Shown: one piece after another, positions 45,020-53,184 of the stretch
How positions within the stretch are numbered: the stretch's first letter is position 1
Layout of the letters: every line of letters begins with the position of its first letter
Assembly: GCF_003260275.1 (NCBI RefSeq)
Contig: NZ_QJHB01000009.1
Span: 62,001-126,000 of the forward strand
Reading direction: 5' to 3'
From: Homoserinimonas sp. OAct 916
Lineage (GTDB): Bacteria > Actinomycetota > Actinomycetes > Actinomycetales > Microbacteriaceae
Length of the DNA: 64,000 nt
Notes under the pieces: generated by a model
The model's database searches: none
Seen by the model: only the letters and a program-made list of their open reading frames with translations
What the model was told of the DNA's origin: nothing
Program-made: the position numbers and the translations under genes

Positions 45020-45900
45020 TGGCGCGGCGAACGGAGCACGAGACTCCCGACAGCGATGGCCCCGTTGCCCCGGTCGGCGGCACACCCTCGGCGCCCCCGG
45101 CTCGAAGGGCCGGTGTGGCCTCGGGCATCCGATTCAGAGACCGGTGGGAGCGCACAACTCGCTGGCCGTTGCTTGTCCTTTCTGTGGCGTTCATCGTGGC
45201 CTATTCGTTCCTGGTGCTCGCGCCTGAGGCGCCCGCGGCCCTTCACCTGTTCTTCGCCGTGGTGCTCGCCGCTGCCTGGGTCGCCTTCATCGTGGATTTC
45301 TCGGTACGAGTTGCGATGACGCCCCGAGGTGGACGAGCCGGGTACGTGCGCAGTCACAAGGTGCATCTGGCCTCGGTCGTGTTGCCCCTTCTGCGCCTCT
45401 TCTGGCTGTTACGACTGCTGAACCGGATGCCAACTTTTCAGGGCAATGGGGGCACGGCATTGCGATCGCGCGTGGTGGTGATCGCAATCTCATCCACGGC
45501 CGTGTTTGTGTACGTCATCGCCCTGACAGAGCTCTCAGTCGAACGGGGCGCACCGCATGCGACTATCATCACTTTCGGCAATGCCGTCTGGTGGGCGTGC
45601 GTCACAATCGCGACTGTGGGTTACGGAGACTTCACCCCCGTCACCTGGCTTGGCCGTGTGTTTGGTGTCGTACTGATGATCGGTGGGGTGGCGATCATTG
45701 GAACCTCCAGCGCGCTCATCGTCTCCTTCCTGTCTGAACGGATCACCCATCGCGTGCACGACGGCCAGCCGTTGGGCCGTCACGACGACGTTTCCGGCCA
45801 CAATTTCGAAGAGCAGACCGTGAAAACGACGGACTCATCTCTCGAGCATCCCACCGCACCCGAAATCGCGCCGGAGGCCTCACCACCAGAAAACACGTGA
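45019..45900 (+). CDS. Potassium channel protein (two-pore-helix Kch type)
   Basis: 293 residues. The K+ selectivity filter TVGYGD is at 199-204, preceded by the pore helix FGNAVWWACVTIA and followed by the inner helix VFGVVLMIGGVAIIGTSSALIVSFL. Upstream are two to four further hydrophobic segments (~49-68, 75-95, 117-135, 151-168) with a positively charged LLRLFWLLRLLNR helix that resembles a reduced voltage-sensor S4. No RCK domain is present. The ATG overlaps the stop of the ClC-like gene, so the two channel genes are one transcription and translation unit. Confidence 0.92.
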   Translation: MARRTEHETPDSDGPVAPVGGTPSAPPARRAGVASGIRFRDRWERTTRWPLLVLSVAFIVAYSFLVLAPEAPAALHLFFAVVLAAAWVAFIVDFSVRVAMTPRGGRAGYVRSHKVHLASVVLPLLRLFWLLRLLNRMPTFQGNGGTALRSRVVVIAISSTAVFVYVIALTELSVERGAPHATIITFGNAVWWACVTIATVGYGDFTPVTWLGRVFGVVLMIGGVAIIGTSSALIVSFLSERITHRVHDGQPLGRHDDVSGHNFEEQTVKTTDSSLEHPTAPEIAPEASPPENT

Positions 45901-45943
45901 GTCGCGTCCCCTCGAAGTGGGGATGAACACGTTTCCTCGATCA

Positions 45944-45972
45944 TTGTGCAGAGACCATTGCTACATTAGAAT
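45944..45972 (+). promoter_or_regulatory. Promoter upstream of the EEP-family gene
   Basis: TTGTGC (45944-45949), a 17-nt spacer and TAGAAT (45967-45972) predict a start near 45979, leaving a leader of about 160 nt with a Cys-rich short ORF. Confidence 0.5.
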
Positions 45973-45984
45973 TCACGAAGTGGG

Positions 45985-46165
45985 GATGTGCGATTTCAAG
46001 GGGCTTTCGTCCCGTCACGTGGGCGCATGCGGCTGTGGCGACACGGCAGTGTGCACAGGTGGCATACGGCGAGCACCCAGCTCGGAAAACTATTGTGAAA
46101 ATAATCGGCGTCGTGCCGAATCAGCCAATGGGGTGAATCTTTCTGTTCAACATCATCAGCTATAA
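45985..46165 (+). other. Cys-rich upstream ORF overlapping the start of the EEP gene (leader peptide candidate)
   Basis: An ATG six nt after the predicted transcript start opens a 59-codon frame beginning MCDFKGLSSRHVGACGCGD and containing six cysteines. Its TAA (46163-46165) lies inside the 5' end of the downstream gene. It may be a regulatory leader, a small protein, or chance; no homologue is recognised. Confidence 0.3.
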
Positions 46166-46829
46166 CTTGCGCGAGAACCGCGCCATCGGTGAACTCTTCG
46201 AACTGACCCAGCGTTTCAGTGTTGACATGCTCTGTCTCCAAGAATGTGACACCACCACTCTGCCTGACACGGTCGGGGGTCTGCGACTCGCCGATTCGAC
46301 GAAGCGGAACCGATTGGGCTTGGCCATCTACTATCGGTTCGACCGGTTCACCGCCGAGGAGACCAAGACCTTCGCGCTGAAGAAGTCCCTTCACGACCAT
46401 GTGATGGCACCGGCGCACGAGCGACTGATCGGTACGCGGATGATCGACAAGTCCAACGACCGCTCGCTAGTTGTGGCTTCATTCCACGCCGCGCCGTTGA
46501 CCGCATCGAACTCGCTCAGGCGCAAGCAGATCCACGCGGCGCACACCGAGCTGGGCAGCATCGGGGAGGGCTTGCCGACGGTGATGGTGGGCGACTTCAA
46601 CTACCCGTTCTTTCGGAAGAACCTCACCGCGCGAGTGCGTGACACCGGCTATGAAGTGACTGCGAGTGACTCCTCGACCTATACCCGCTACAAGTTCTTC
46701 AACGGACATTTCGACTTCGCCACCTCCTATGACCTCAACATTGGCAACGTTCGCACGCTGCCCGCGGGCGATTCAGACCACATGCCGATCCTCGTCTCGG
46801 CCTCGTACAACCTGGCCGCGGTAGCGTAG
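46143..46829 (+). CDS. Endonuclease/exonuclease/phosphatase (EEP) family protein with probable CTG start
   Basis: 228 residues if the CTG at 46143 is the start; the first ordinary start in frame is the TTG at 46167 (220 residues), which would cut the conserved FNIISYNLREN strand. GGGGTGA at 46130-46136 is an excellent Shine-Dalgarno 6 nt before the CTG. An in-frame ATG at 46128 is followed by a TGA two codons later and is unusable. The EEP fold is shown by ISYNLREN, LCLQECD (catalytic Glu), VGDFNYPF (Asp/Asn) and SDHMPIL (catalytic His). It probably cleaves phosphodiesters or phosphomonoesters; the substrate is unknown. No signal peptide. Confidence 0.75.
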   Translation: MFNIISYNLRENRAIGELFELTQRFSVDMLCLQECDTTTLPDTVGGLRLADSTKRNRLGLAIYYRFDRFTAEETKTFALKKSLHDHVMAPAHERLIGTRMIDKSNDRSLVVASFHAAPLTASNSLRRKQIHAAHTELGSIGEGLPTVMVGDFNYPFFRKNLTARVRDTGYEVTASDSSTYTRYKFFNGHFDFATSYDLNIGNVRTLPAGDSDHMPILVSASYNLAAVA

Positions 46830-46836
46830 GCTCCCG

Positions 46837-46857
46837 TGACGGCGCCTGTCGCCGTCA
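46837..46857. terminator. Short hairpin between convergent genes
   Basis: TGACGGCG pairs with CGCCGTCA around a 5-nt loop, between the EEP stop (46829) and the Lrp stop (46855). It could end transcription in both directions. Confidence 0.5.
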
Positions 46858-47295
46858 GCGGGCGTCGACGTCGTCGAAGATGAGCAGGGTTCGTGTGCTG
46901 ATCACCCCTGCGATGGGCTGGAGCACAGAGAACACGATTCGCCGCAGGTCGGCATTGTCCGTGGCGCGCACCAGCAGCAAGACGTCGAATTCGCCCCCGA
47001 CCAGCGCGATGTGTTGCACCTCGGGGATCATCGTCAACTGCTGGCGCAATTCGCGCCAGGAATCCTGCCTCACATTCAGGGTGACATAGGCCGAAGCCCG
47101 CAGGCCAGATTTCTCGGGGTCGATGATTGCGGAGAAGCGCTGGATCACGCCCTCTTGAGTCAGTCGAGTGATGCGGGCGTAGGCGTTCGCCCTCGAAATG
47201 TGCGCGGCCTCGGCCACCGCCGTAACCGACATGCGGCCGTCTCGAGTGAGTTCGGAGAGTATCTGCCGATCGATCGCATCCAACTCTGTGGTCAC
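46855..47295 (-). CDS. Lrp/AsnC family transcriptional regulator (BkdR-like by context)
   Basis: 146 residues, typical length. The N-terminal winged helix-turn-helix is LDAIDRQILSELTRDGRMSVTAVAEAAHISRANAYARITRL. The RAM effector-binding domain follows with VYVTLNV-type strands, VQHIALVGGEFDVLLLVRA and IRRIVFSVL-type helices. The start is a GTG with GGGAG upstream. It is divergent from the 2-oxoacid dehydrogenase operon, so it probably controls that operon in response to branched-chain amino or keto acids, as BkdR does in other bacteria. Confidence 0.92.
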   Translation of the reverse strand: MTTELDAIDRQILSELTRDGRMSVTAVAEAAHISRANAYARITRLTQEGVIQRFSAIIDPEKSGLRASAYVTLNVRQDSWRELRQQLTMIPEVQHIALVGGEFDVLLLVRATDNADLRRIVFSVLQPIAGVISTRTLLIFDDVDAR

Positions 47296-47372
47296 CTGTC
47301 GCGCTCCCGTCCTTAGCTATCCGATGATTGTCACTCTGTCTGATTCTAGAGTGGATTAAGACCGAACGTCTT

Positions 47373-47389
47373 GAGTTCGTCGGGACAGT
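47373..47389. promoter_or_regulatory. Candidate Lrp-type operator (CGAAC-N7-GTTCG)
   Basis: A 17-bp inverted repeat lies between the divergent Lrp gene and the dehydrogenase operon, 50 nt upstream of a possible CATACT -10 (47422-47427). Assignment to the Lrp protein is inference. Confidence 0.45.
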
Positions 47390-47451
47390 GGAAACATCTG
47401 CGCAGTGATTCGAGAATTGAGCATACTAATTGACTTTGCGATGGAGGAAAG

Positions 47452-48564
47452 ATGCGTCCGGATGTGGCGATCGGAGAACTGAGCGAGCGGGCGATGCTGC
47501 CTTCAGAGCATCCGGTGTGCCTGATAGACGAGAACGGAAGGCCACAGCCCGACCGGCGATATGCGCTGCCGTCTGCCGAGCAATTGGTCGCCGGCTACCG
47601 AGGCATGGTCATCGGCCGTCGCATCAACGACCAGTGTTCGGCGCTGGTGCGTCAGGGCCGGCTGGCGGTATACCCGTCATCGCACGGGCAGGAAGCCTGC
47701 CAACTCGCGAGCGTGCTGGCACTCGGTGATGAGGACTGGCTGTTTCCGACGTACCGCGACACGATCGCGGTGATGGCACGCGGCGTCGACCTGCTTGAGA
47801 CGATGGTGTTGTTGCGCGGAACCTGGCATTCGGGCTATGACCCCACCAAGTACCGGGTTGCACCGCAGGCCACTCCCTTGGCCACGCAGTTGTTGCATGC
47901 CGTCGGGGTAGCCCACGCAGCGACTCTGCAGGGACAGAAGACCGTCGTACTGGCCCTGTGCGGTGACGGTGCGACGAGCGAGGGCGACTTCCACGAAGCG
48001 CTCAACTTCGCCGCCGTCTTCAACGCCCCCGTGGTCTTCCTGGTGCAGAACAACCAGTACGCCATTTCGGTTCCGCTTCACAGGCAGACGAAGGCGCCGT
48101 CGCTCGCTCACAAGGCGATCGGTTACGGGATGCCGGGTGTTCGTGTCGACGGAAATGACTTCGCCGCGCTGCAGGCAGTAGTGACCGAAGCGATATCCTC
48201 GGCGCGCGCCGGACAGGGCCCCACCCTCGTCGAGGCCCACACCTACCGAATCGAAGCTCACACGAACGCCGATGACGCCGCTCGGTACCGCGACCAGAGC
48301 GAGGTGACCGAATGGATCCCCAAGGATCCACTGATCCGAATGAAGACGTACCTGACCGACGCGGGTCTGCTCGACTCAGACCTGCAGAAGCTGATCGAAC
48401 ACGAGGCGAACGAGCAGGCGGCCGTGCTGCGTCACGGCTTGAACAAAGATGTGGAGCTCGATCCGGCCGTCTTGTTCGAGCACGTGTACAGCGTGCCGAC
48501 CCCCCAGTTGCGCGAGCAGGCGGCCCTGTTGGCGGACGAACTGGAGCGGGAGGACGCACAGTGA
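47452..48564 (+). CDS. 2-oxoacid dehydrogenase E1 component subunit alpha (branched-chain/pyruvate type)
   Basis: 370 residues from an ATG with a GGAGG. The thiamine diphosphate motif GDGATSEGDFHEALNFAAVFNAPVVFLVQNN (GDG to NN, ~166-196) is complete. YRGMVIGRRIND, YPSSHGQEACQLAS and LFPTYRDTIAVMARG are the usual N-terminal blocks, and AHTNADDAARYRD corresponds to the loop that carries the regulatory serines in mitochondrial enzymes. With the beta subunit it decarboxylates a 2-oxo acid and acylates the E2 lipoate. The nearby Lrp regulator favours branched-chain keto acids over pyruvate, but sequence alone does not decide. Confidence 0.93.
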   Translation: MRPDVAIGELSERAMLPSEHPVCLIDENGRPQPDRRYALPSAEQLVAGYRGMVIGRRINDQCSALVRQGRLAVYPSSHGQEACQLASVLALGDEDWLFPTYRDTIAVMARGVDLLETMVLLRGTWHSGYDPTKYRVAPQATPLATQLLHAVGVAHAATLQGQKTVVLALCGDGATSEGDFHEALNFAAVFNAPVVFLVQNNQYAISVPLHRQTKAPSLAHKAIGYGMPGVRVDGNDFAALQAVVTEAISSARAGQGPTLVEAHTYRIEAHTNADDAARYRDQSEVTEWIPKDPLIRMKTYLTDAGLLDSDLQKLIEHEANEQAAVLRHGLNKDVELDPAVLFEHVYSVPTPQLREQAALLADELEREDAQ

Positions 48565-49592
48565 CCATGGTGGATTCGGCGACACATTCTGTTTCTGGAA
48601 TATCGGCATCGGTGCCCGAGACCTTATCGATGGCACAGGCCATCAACCGCGCACTCGGCGATGCCATGCAGGAGGACGAGCGGGTACTGATGTTCGGCGA
48701 AGACGTCGGCGCCCTGGGTGGGGTCTTTCGGATCACCGACGGACTCACCGAACGCTTCGGCGACAAACGTTGCTTCGACACCCCGCTGGCGGAGTCAGGC
48801 ATCGTGGGAATGGCCGTCGGAATGGCCATGAACGGTATGCGGCCGGTGGTCGAGATGCAATTCGACGCCTTCGCCTACCCCGCATTCGAGCAAGTGGTCA
48901 GCCACGTGGCGAAGATGGCCAATCGCACTCAGGGTGCGGTGCGGCTGCCCATAGTGATTCGTATCCCGTACGGCGGTGGAATCGGCGGAGTCGAGCACCA
49001 CTGTGATTCATCCGAGGCATACTACGCCCACACTCCCGGGCTCACCGTGGTGGCGCCGGCGACACCGTCGGATGCGTACGGGCTGATGCGCGAAGCGATC
49101 GCGTTCCCGGATCCTGTGGTCTTTCTCGAACCCAAGAAGTTGTATTGGTCGAAGGAGAGCGTCGACCTCACTGCGCCGGTTCCGCCGATCGGGCGCGCCG
49201 TGGTGCGCCGGGCCGGCACCGACGCCACCCTGATCTGTTACGGCACCAGTGTGCCCGTGGCGCTCGAGGCCGCCGAGGCCGCCGAGTCAGAGGGCCGCAG
49301 CCTCCAGGTTGTCGACATGCGCTCGATCACCCCGTTCGACGACGAGACGGTGTGCGCGGCGGTCGAGTCAACCGGACGCGCCGTCGTGATTGCCGAGGCA
49401 TCGGGCTTCGCCTCCGTGGCCAGTGAGATCTCGGCCAGAATCTCGGAGCGCTGTTTCCACTCCTTGGCCTCGCCGGTGAAGAGAGTCACCGGCTTCGACA
49501 TTCCGTTCGCGCCTCCCAAACTCGAGCGTTACCACCTGCCGAGTGTCAACCGCATACTCGACGCCGTCGACGACCTGCAGTGGGAGGACTGA
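48561..49592 (+). CDS. 2-oxoacid dehydrogenase E1 component subunit beta
   Basis: 343 residues from the GTG at 48561, which overlaps the alpha-subunit stop (GTGA) and has GGGAGG 7 nt upstream; an ATG two codons later is possible. The Pyr domain has LSMAQAINRALGDAMQEDERVLMFGEDVGALGGVFRITDGL and FDTPLAESGIVGMAVGMAMNG. RIPYGGGIGGVEHHCDSSEAYYAHTPGL holds the conserved His pair. The C-terminal transketolase-like domain includes LICYGTSVPVALEAAE and VVDMRSITPFDDETV. It forms the E1 heterotetramer with the preceding gene product. Confidence 0.94.
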   Translation: MTMVDSATHSVSGISASVPETLSMAQAINRALGDAMQEDERVLMFGEDVGALGGVFRITDGLTERFGDKRCFDTPLAESGIVGMAVGMAMNGMRPVVEMQFDAFAYPAFEQVVSHVAKMANRTQGAVRLPIVIRIPYGGGIGGVEHHCDSSEAYYAHTPGLTVVAPATPSDAYGLMREAIAFPDPVVFLEPKKLYWSKESVDLTAPVPPIGRAVVRRAGTDATLICYGTSVPVALEAAEAAESEGRSLQVVDMRSITPFDDETVCAAVESTGRAVVIAEASGFASVASEISARISERCFHSLASPVKRVTGFDIPFAPPKLERYHLPSVNRILDAVDDLQWED

Positions 49593-51073
49593 TGTCGCTT
49601 CAAGTATTCCGGCTCCCCGACCTCGGGGAAGGACTGACCGAGGCCGACCTGGTGCGGTGGCTGGTCGCGGTGGGAGACACGGTGGCTGTCGATGAGCCGA
49701 TCGCCGAGGTGGAGACCGCCAAGTCGATCGTCGAGGTGCCCTCACCGTTCGAGGGAGTGGTGGTCGGCCTGCACGGGTCGGAGGGCGAGACCCTCACGGT
49801 GGGAGAACCGTTCCTCTCGGTCGATCTACCATCCAGCGAGGGCCCTGCAGCCGTGGGGGAGGCCGCCGAGGCGACCGCGGAGAGCACCGGGTCGGGCAAT
49901 GTTCTGATCGGCTACGGAACGACCGACACGGGCGCGCGCGGTCGCACACGCCGTCGTCGAGGATCACCGGTCGGCACTCCGACGGGCTCGCGTGTCGAGC
50001 ATGCCCGAGTCGCTGAAGCCCCGGGACGCGATGCCCTGGTCGGCGATGCCCTGTTCGGCGAAGCCTCTGTCAGTGAGATCACTGTTGACGAGGTCTCAGT
50101 CAGCGAATCTGCCAACGTTTCTGCCCCACGGGTCAGCTCTCCGCTGGTGAGGCAGTTGGCCCGCGAGCACGGTGTCACGCTGGGCGCCATCACCGGCACC
50201 GGCGATGGTGGAACGATCATGCGCCGCGACGTGGAACAGGCGATAGCATCCGTGGCTCAGTCGCACGGATCGGACCGGGCCGAGAACCAGCAACACGGGG
50301 CCCCGCAACACGGCATCTCACAACACGGCACCCCCCAACACGGCAGCGTTCAGCCCGAGACCGATCCGCGCAGTGGGCTGGTTATCAGCAGCCGAACGAT
50401 GCCCAGCATGTTTCGGCGCACGGTCGCGGCCGCGCTCGCGAAGAGCCGAACCGAGATCCCGGAAGCGACGGTCTGGGTCGACGTCGACGCCACCGCGCTC
50501 GTCGATCTGCGCCGTCAATTCAACGCCGACGCGGGTCGCACACCGGGGGTTCTTGCCCTGGTCTCGCGATTCGTGGTTGCCGGTCTCGAGCGCTACCCGG
50601 CACTGAACGGGCGGATCGACCCCGATTCCGGGGAGCAGTTGCAATTTGACGGGGTGAACCTCGGGTTCGCCGCACAGACCGATCGCGGGCTTGTCGTTCC
50701 GGCGATTCGAGCCGCCCACACCCTGAACGTGCGCGAACTCGACGCCGAAATCGTGCGGCTGTCCGAACTGGCACGCTCGGGGAAAGCCACACCAGCCGAC
50801 CTCGGCGGCGGCACGTTCACGATCAACAACTACGGCGTGTTCGGCGTCGACGGGTCGGCGGCAATCATCAATTACCCGGAGGTGGCCATTCTCGGGCTCG
50901 GCCGGATCATCGAACGGCCGTGGGTGGTCGACGGGCAGATCGTGCCGCGGCAGCTCACGCAATTGTCAATCGTGTTCGATCACCGCGTCTGCGACGGTGG
51001 TGAGGCTGCCGGGCTGCTTCGCTTCGTCGCCGATGCCGTCGAAAACCCGCTCGCCCTCTACGCCGACCTGTAG
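49592..51073 (+). CDS. Dihydrolipoamide acyltransferase (E2) of the 2-oxoacid dehydrogenase complex
   Basis: 493 residues; the ATG overlaps the preceding stop (TGATG) behind GGGAGGAC. One lipoyl domain occupies residues 1-80, with lipoyl Lys44 in ETAKSIVEV. A linker with Val/Glu/Ser-rich and Arg-rich parts follows, then the E1/E3-binding domain (SSPLVRQLAREHGVTLGAITGTGDGGTIMRRDVEQAI, ~187-225), an unusual QHG-repeat linker (QHGAPQHGISQHGTPQHGS), and the catalytic domain ending in DHRVCDG (His464, Asp468). It transfers the acyl group from lipoate to CoA. No E3 gene follows in the operon, so the complex must use an lpd gene elsewhere. Confidence 0.95.
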   Translation: MSLQVFRLPDLGEGLTEADLVRWLVAVGDTVAVDEPIAEVETAKSIVEVPSPFEGVVVGLHGSEGETLTVGEPFLSVDLPSSEGPAAVGEAAEATAESTGSGNVLIGYGTTDTGARGRTRRRRGSPVGTPTGSRVEHARVAEAPGRDALVGDALFGEASVSEITVDEVSVSESANVSAPRVSSPLVRQLAREHGVTLGAITGTGDGGTIMRRDVEQAIASVAQSHGSDRAENQQHGAPQHGISQHGTPQHGSVQPETDPRSGLVISSRTMPSMFRRTVAAALAKSRTEIPEATVWVDVDATALVDLRRQFNADAGRTPGVLALVSRFVVAGLERYPALNGRIDPDSGEQLQFDGVNLGFAAQTDRGLVVPAIRAAHTLNVRELDAEIVRLSELARSGKATPADLGGGTFTINNYGVFGVDGSAAIINYPEVAILGLGRIIERPWVVDGQIVPRQLTQLSIVFDHRVCDGGEAAGLLRFVADAVENPLALYADL

Positions 51074-51187
51074 CCTGCCGATTTTTTCGCAACCGGTCAG
51101 GCTGATTGCAGCCGGGCGGGCCCGCGGCCGTCGTTCGTGCCCGCACGCTTCTGCTCCGCGGTTCCAGAATGGAGGAGGATGGAAGGC

Positions 51188-51862
51188 ATGACGAACGACG
51201 ACCTGACCAACGACGACCTGACCAACGACGACCTGACCAACGACGACTCGACCAACACCGGGCTGACCAACACCGGGCAGACCAACACCGTGCACATCAC
51301 CGGTGATGCAGACGCCGATCGCTTGTTGTCCGAAGACCCATTGGCGCTGTTGATCGGGATGCTCCTCGACCAGCAGGTGCCGATGGAGACCGCTTTCGCG
51401 GGCCCCCATAAGATCAAGCAGCGCCTGGGGTCATTTGACGCCCACACGATCGCCGATTGGGAGCCGGAGGCCCTGGTGGAACTGTTTCGCACCTCGCCCG
51501 CCGTGCACCGGTACCCGGGAAGCATGGCTGGGCGGGTGCAGAGCCTGTGCCAGACGTTGGTTGACGACTGGGACGGCGACGCGGACGCGCTCTGGACGCA
51601 GGGTGCGCCCGACGGGGCCGAGGTGCTGCGTCGGCTGAAAGGGCTCCCCGGCTTCGGGGAGATGAAGGCAAAGATTTTCCTTGCCCTGCTCGGCAAACAG
51701 TACGGGTTCGCCGGCGACGGGTGGCGCGAGGCGTCAGGCGGCTACGGCGAAGAAGGCAGCCACCGCTCGGTTGCAGACATTGTTGACGCCGATTCGCTGG
51801 TGAGGGTGCGCGAGACCAAACGCGCGGCCAAGGCGGCAACAAAGGCAGCCGCCAAAGCCTGA
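51188..51862 (+). CDS. HhH-GPD-type base-excision DNA repair protein
   Basis: 224 residues from the ATG at 51188 behind GGAGG and GGAAGG. The first ~35 residues are a pentapeptide repeat (TNDDL three times, then TNDDS, TNTGL, TNTGQ). The remaining ~185 residues match an actinobacterial helix-hairpin-helix protein family: DPLALLIGMLLDQQVPMETAFAGP at the start, and LKGLPGFGEMKAKIFLALLGKQYG as the HhH motif. It is probably a DNA glycosylase-like protein; the catalytic Asp/Lys cannot be assigned with certainty. The Lys/Ala-rich C terminus (RAAKAATKAAAKA) may bind DNA. It is convergent with fgd. Confidence 0.85.
   Translation: MTNDDLTNDDLTNDDLTNDDSTNTGLTNTGQTNTVHITGDADADRLLSEDPLALLIGMLLDQQVPMETAFAGPHKIKQRLGSFDAHTIADWEPEALVELFRTSPAVHRYPGSMAGRVQSLCQTLVDDWDGDADALWTQGAPDGAEVLRRLKGLPGFGEMKAKIFLALLGKQYGFAGDGWREASGGYGEEGSHRSVADIVDADSLVRVRETKRAAKAATKAAAKA
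51191..51295 (+). repeat. 15-bp tandem repeat coding for TNxxx pentapeptides
   Basis: Seven consecutive 15-bp units with the pattern ACCAACGACGACCTG and variants directly follow the start codon. The first three code for TNDDL exactly. The period preserves the frame, so length variation between strains is expected. Confidence 0.9.
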
Positions 51863-51889
51863 GCCGGCCCGGGTGACCCCCGAGCCGGC
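51863..51889. terminator. Terminator between the convergent HhH and fgd genes
   Basis: GCCGGCCCGGG pairs with CCCGAGCCGGC around a short loop (one mismatch). It directly follows the HhH stop and could serve both genes. Confidence 0.75.
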
Positions 51890-51915
51890 CAGTTCTGGAT
51901 CAGGCCAGCGCTTGA

Positions 51916-52920
51916 TCAGGCGAGCGCGCGCAGGCCGGGCATCACGTCGCGGGCGAACTCGTCGGCGAACCGTTTCTGGTCGTGGCCGGGGCCGTGAAAG
52001 ACCAAGTGGTTCAGGCCGGCGTCGAGGTATGGCTTGATCTGGGCGATCGCGTCGTCGGGAGTGGAGGCCACGATCCAGCGTTTGGCGACCTGCTCGATCG
52101 GCAGCGCGTTTGCGGCCGCCTCCATCTCGATCGGATCGTCGATCGAGTGTTTCTGCTCGGCGGTGAGTGACAGTGGGGCCCAGAAGCGGGTGTTCTCCAG
52201 CGCGGCGGCCGGGTCGGTGTCGTAGGAGATCTTGATCTCGATCATCCGGTCGATGTCGGCCAGCTGGCGGCCGGCCTTCTCAGCGCCCTCGGCGACGGCG
52301 GGCAGGAGGCGCTCTGTGTAGAGGTCCATGCCCTTTCCGGAGGTGCAGATGAACCCGTCTCCGGCGCGGCCCGCATATCGGGCGACCAGCGGACCTCCGG
52401 CGGCGATGTAGATCGGCACACCGCCATCGGGAACATCGTAGATCGATGCCCCCTTGGTCTGGTAGTACTCGCCGTCGAAGTCGACCCGGTCGCCGAGCCA
52501 CAGCTCACGCATCAGGTCGACGCTTTCGCGCAGCCGGGCGAAACGTTCCTTGAACGCGGGCCACTCACCGACGAAACCGGTCGCGATCTCATTCAGTGCT
52601 TCACCGGTACCGACCCCGAGCATGATGCGACCCGGGTACAGGCAGCCCATCGTCGCGAACGCCTGGGCCATGACAGCGGGGTTGTAACGGAACGTCGGCG
52701 TCAAAACCGAGGTGCCGATCTGGATCGTCTCGGTGCGCTCGCCCACCGCCGCCATCCACGCCAGGGAGAAAGGCGCGTGCCCGCCTTCGTGACGCCACGG
52801 CTGAAAATGGTCACTGACGGTGACCGAGTCGAATCCATGCTCCTCGGCCATCACCCCCAATTCGACCAGTTCCCGCGGTGCGAACTGCTCCGCAGACGCC
52901 TTCAAACCCAGTTTCAGCAC
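51916..52920 (-). CDS. fgd: F420-dependent glucose-6-phosphate dehydrogenase
   Basis: 334 residues from a GTG with GGAGG 4 nt upstream. It is a luciferase-like TIM barrel closely resembling mycobacterial FGD1: [15 protein letters not shown] at the start, TVSDHFQPW with Asp37, His38 and Trp42 (D39/H40/W44 in Mycobacterium), [15 protein letters not shown] with Glu107 (E109), [21 protein letters not shown], and [23 protein letters not shown]. The enzyme oxidises glucose-6-phosphate to 6-phosphogluconolactone and reduces cofactor F420. All residues named for catalysis are present. It implies that this organism makes F420, whose biosynthesis genes must lie outside the window. Confidence 0.93.
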   Translation of the reverse strand: MLKLGLKASAEQFAPRELVELGVMAEEHGFDSVTVSDHFQPWRHEGGHAPFSLAWMAAVGERTETIQIGTSVLTPTFRYNPAVMAQAFATMGCLYPGRIMLGVGTGEALNEIATGFVGEWPAFKERFARLRESVDLMRELWLGDRVDFDGEYYQTKGASIYDVPDGGVPIYIAAGGPLVARYAGRAGDGFICTSGKGMDLYTERLLPAVAEGAEKAGRQLADIDRMIEIKISYDTDPAAALENTRFWAPLSLTAEQKHSIDDPIEMEAAANALPIEQVAKRWIVASTPDDAIAQIKPYLDAGLNHLVFHGPGHDQKRFADEFARDVMPGLRALA

Positions 52921-53184
52921 GGTGCCTCCGTAAAGTCGTGGTGGCGGACGTCAGACCGTCCGTTTCTGCTCACTTCAGTGATGCTATCGATAAATGGGGT
53001 GTGCGGTCCGAAACAGCGCAGCCGCACTGCCAACGAAAACAAGGGGCGAGTACCGTTTTAGGTGAACTACCGAGAAGGTGTCCGGCCACGCCTCGTCCAT
53101 CCGACTGGAGTCTGTCGGTCTGCCGAACAACGAGAGAGCCATCTCTCGGATTGGCGCCATTTCCCGGTGGCGGAGGAGCGGCAC

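Noticed and set aside
52921-53184. Possible riboswitch (Moco type) upstream of the molybdopterin fusion gene
   Set aside because: Only a small CGAGAGAG/CTCTCTCG-like hairpin near 53130 is visible; conserved riboswitch elements are not recognisable by eye.
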